NCBI GenBank assembly: GCA_019056595.1
Contig: CP036163.1
Span: 4,464,001-4,528,000, forward strand
From: Pectobacterium atrosepticum
Lineage (GTDB): Bacteria; Pseudomonadota; Gammaproteobacteria; Enterobacterales; Enterobacteriaceae
Direction of reading: 5' to 3'
Length of the DNA stretch: 64,000 nt
Shown here piece after piece: positions 63,301 to 64,000 of this stretch. Numbering within the stretch: the stretch's first letter is position 1; the number at the start of each line of letters is the position of its first letter. A program made the position numbers and the translations under genes. The notes below the pieces were generated by a model, which saw nothing but the letters and a program-made list of their open reading frames with translations, searched no databases and was not told where the DNA came from.

Positions 63301-64000
63301 CTTAAATCCTGCCAGCACACGGCGGTGCGCAGAATGTCGTGGCGATCGATAACTTGTTGCAGTGCACTGAGAAACGCATCAAGACGTTCGCGGTGGGTAA
63401 AGGCCACCATGCTGCGGAGCAGATAAGTATCGCCCTGTTCTTGCAGGAGATGGTGGAAGAGAATGCCTTCTTGCAACGGTGCGAGCGGATAGATGTCTTG
63501 TATATTGCTCGCACCACCAGACACGGTATCGGTTATCCGGTCGATCTCCGGCTGAGTGAGCGTCACCAGCGGCAGCAGGTCGGGCGTGATGGCGGTACTG
63601 TCCGCCGGAATGCGGTTAGGTGGCACCACAACGGCCGGTTTATCCTGATGCGCCAGTATCGCCTGTGCCATGTCACTGAGCACCGGTGTGGAGAAAACAC
63701 CGCGTACATCAAGCGCCAATCCTGCTCGGCGGAGTCGTTCAATCAGGCTGACGATCAGCAGCGAGTGGCCGCCGAGCGCGAAGAAGTGGTCGTGGCGGCC
63801 GACGCGCGTCAGACCCAGCAGGTCCTGCCAGACGGCGGCCAGTGCGGTTTCGACCTCACCCTGCGGGGCTTCATAGTCGCGGGTCGCCACGGCGGACTGG
63901 TCAGGCGCCGGCAGGGCCTTGCGGTCGAGCTTGCCGTTCGGGGTGAGCGGGAAGGCATCCAGGGTGACAAAGGCGCCGGGCACCATGTATTCGGCCAGAT
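60306..64000 (-). CDS. Nonribosomal peptide synthetase, C-terminal part of first visible protein (5' end outside window)
   Basis: At least 1,231 codons are open to the right edge, so the gene starts outside. Visible domains: the last ~100 residues of an adenylation domain (PNGKLDRKALPAPD); PCP (GGHSL ~63765); dual-type C (HHLLQEQGDTY ~63445, second His motif LSFHHLISDHMTL ~63090); A with D-I-L-Q-L-G-L-I-W, the Gly code; PCP (GGHSLLAVQL ~60540); and an acidic C-terminal tail ending in SMSAEELMAILDGDTNDE, a likely donor docking helix. The stop overlaps the next synthetase start by 8 bp, implying coupled translation. The substrate of the first, mostly invisible A domain is unknown; its tail is nearly identical to that of the Ser-type A3. 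Confidence 0.92.
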   Translation of the reverse strand, partial: LAEYMVPGAFVTLDAFPLTPNGKLDRKALPAPDQSAVATRDYEAPQGEVETALAAVWQDLLGLTRVGRHDHFFALGGHSLLIVSLIERLRRAGLALDVRGVFSTPVLSDMAQAILAHQDKPAVVVPPNRIPADSTAITPDLLPLVTLTQPEIDRITDTVSGGASNIQDIYPLAPLQEGILFHHLLQEQGDTYLLRSMVAFTHRERLDAFLSALQQVIDRHDILRTAVCWQDLSQPVQVVWRQAILPINHFEPTSPEDVLAQLQAHTEPRTRRIDLSQAPLFRADIAHDPLQNEWLLALSFHHLISDHMTLALIVGEIRLLLQHQADALPTPLPYRNFIAQTLSVPNSAHEAYFRDKLADVDEPTAPFGLLNVQGSGGDIHEARLVLDATLASAIRQQARHLGVSPGVLFHVAWAQVLAQTSGRDDVVFGSVLLGRLAGAEGADRIMGMFINTLPLRISLADRGAAEVVERTSHDLMTLLEHEQAPLALAQRCSGVAPPMPLFSTLLNYRHTQASSTDNTLSDIRVLTSEERTNYPLTLAVDDRGEGFSLVAQTLEDIDPHRLLNYLMTAISSLVDALETEPQRSILNLPVLPDSERQQMLVDFNATDADIPRHALIHELFEAQVACTPDAIAVVFGEASLSYDELNRRANRLAHHLISFGVRPDERVAICVERGLDMVVGLLGILKAGGAYVPLDPTYPVERLRYMLDDAKPVALISQSAHLGIMNGSLPVILLDDGETRPFDNEPDTPLDARKQGLTPRHLAYVIYTSGSTGKPKGVMVEHANMVNFLCSMRKEPGIAQEDVLLGVTSLSFDISILEIFLPLLNGARLILATQAQAADAQQLAMLIERHAVSFMQATPSTWRMLVELRDFALPPGFKALCGGEALPENLATALLQKVTTLWNLYGPTETTIWSTLNGLTTPTPYIGHPIANTQIYILDAQGRVVPLGVAGEIHIAGAGVVRGYLGRPDLTAERFITDPFSGAPEARMYKTGDLGRWLPDGTLEYLGRNDFQVKVRGFRIELGEIETRLARCHGVHDAVVIAREDSPGDKRLVAYLLAQPDTVLEPADLRQRLSEGVAEYMIPSAFVTLDAFPLTPNGKLDRKALPAPDQSAMATRGYEAPQGDLEHALAQIWQTLLGVERVGRHDHFFELGGHSLLAVQLNARIRAEFLTDIPIVAIFQHPQLSALAEVILAAQIHAAWGNDTDALTHDLDSMSAEELMAILDGDTNDE
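63757..64000 (-). repeat. A-PCP junction tract at right edge
   Basis: Nearly identical to 50740-51000 (see there). The match runs into the window edge, so its full length and the identity of the adenylation domain it belongs to are not visible. Confidence 0.8.

Overview
The window reads like a soft-rot enterobacterium, most probably Pectobacterium. The basis is a yjbH 3' end, a dgcC/adrA-type diguanylate cyclase, an SfuABC/FbpABC-type iron importer, a yeaR-yoaG pair, a 125-bp enterobacterial palindromic repeat of the YPAL type, and moderately GC-rich coding DNA. The genus is an inference from gene content; no rRNA, tRNA or species marker is present.

Layout. (1) 1-7.5 kb: the end of yjbH (exopolysaccharide-linked outer-membrane protein) with its terminator; a secreted chorismate mutase followed by an S53 (sedolisin-type) peptidase; a 6-phospho-beta-glucosidase with a leader terminator, followed by a BglG/LicT-type antiterminator; a MASE2-GGDEF diguanylate cyclase; and a small ABM-domain protein. 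(2) 7.5-23 kb: a complete myo-inositol catabolic island. An RpiR-type regulator diverges from iolA, iolD, iolG, a ribose-type ABC importer, a second Gfo/Idh/MocA dehydrogenase, an iolC-DUF2090 fusion, iolE and iolB. Three similar GRAA-N6-TTTY boxes upstream of iolA and iolG are candidate operators. An inverted pair of about 205-bp intergenic repeats brackets iolD. (3) 23-26.6 kb: an Fe(III) ABC importer behind a Fur-box-like site. (4) 26.7-37.3 kb: an accessory stretch of redox and NTF2/ABM/YciI-fold genes with AraC and LysR regulators, interspersed with gene remnants (GGDEF tail, Old-Yellow-Enzyme head, epoxide-hydrolase tail, IS3-family OrfA piece and others). (5) 37.4-64 kb: a minus-strand nonribosomal peptide synthetase locus running off the right edge, with a SyrD/PvdE-type exporter at its 3' end.

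The NRPS is the most interesting part. Seven adenylation domains can be read at least in part. Their specificity residues give ...(unknown)-Gly-Thr-Tyr(like)-Ser-X-X-Ser, ended by tandem thioesterases. All visible condensation domains except one carry the HH-x4-GD-like motif of dual condensation/epimerisation domains. The exception is a plain LCL domain placed exactly after glycine, where no epimerisation is possible. Two dual domains have HY in place of HH and one has ND in place of GD. The fourth readable adenylation domain (Ser) is broken: compared with its near-identical Ser paralogue it has lost 67 bp and 2 bp at two nearby points. The net loss is in frame but leaves one TGA stop and no core A4 region. 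The two long coding stretches on either side are in the same frame, so the locus is either a natural disruption of one roughly 7,050-residue synthetase or an assembly error in near-identical repeats.
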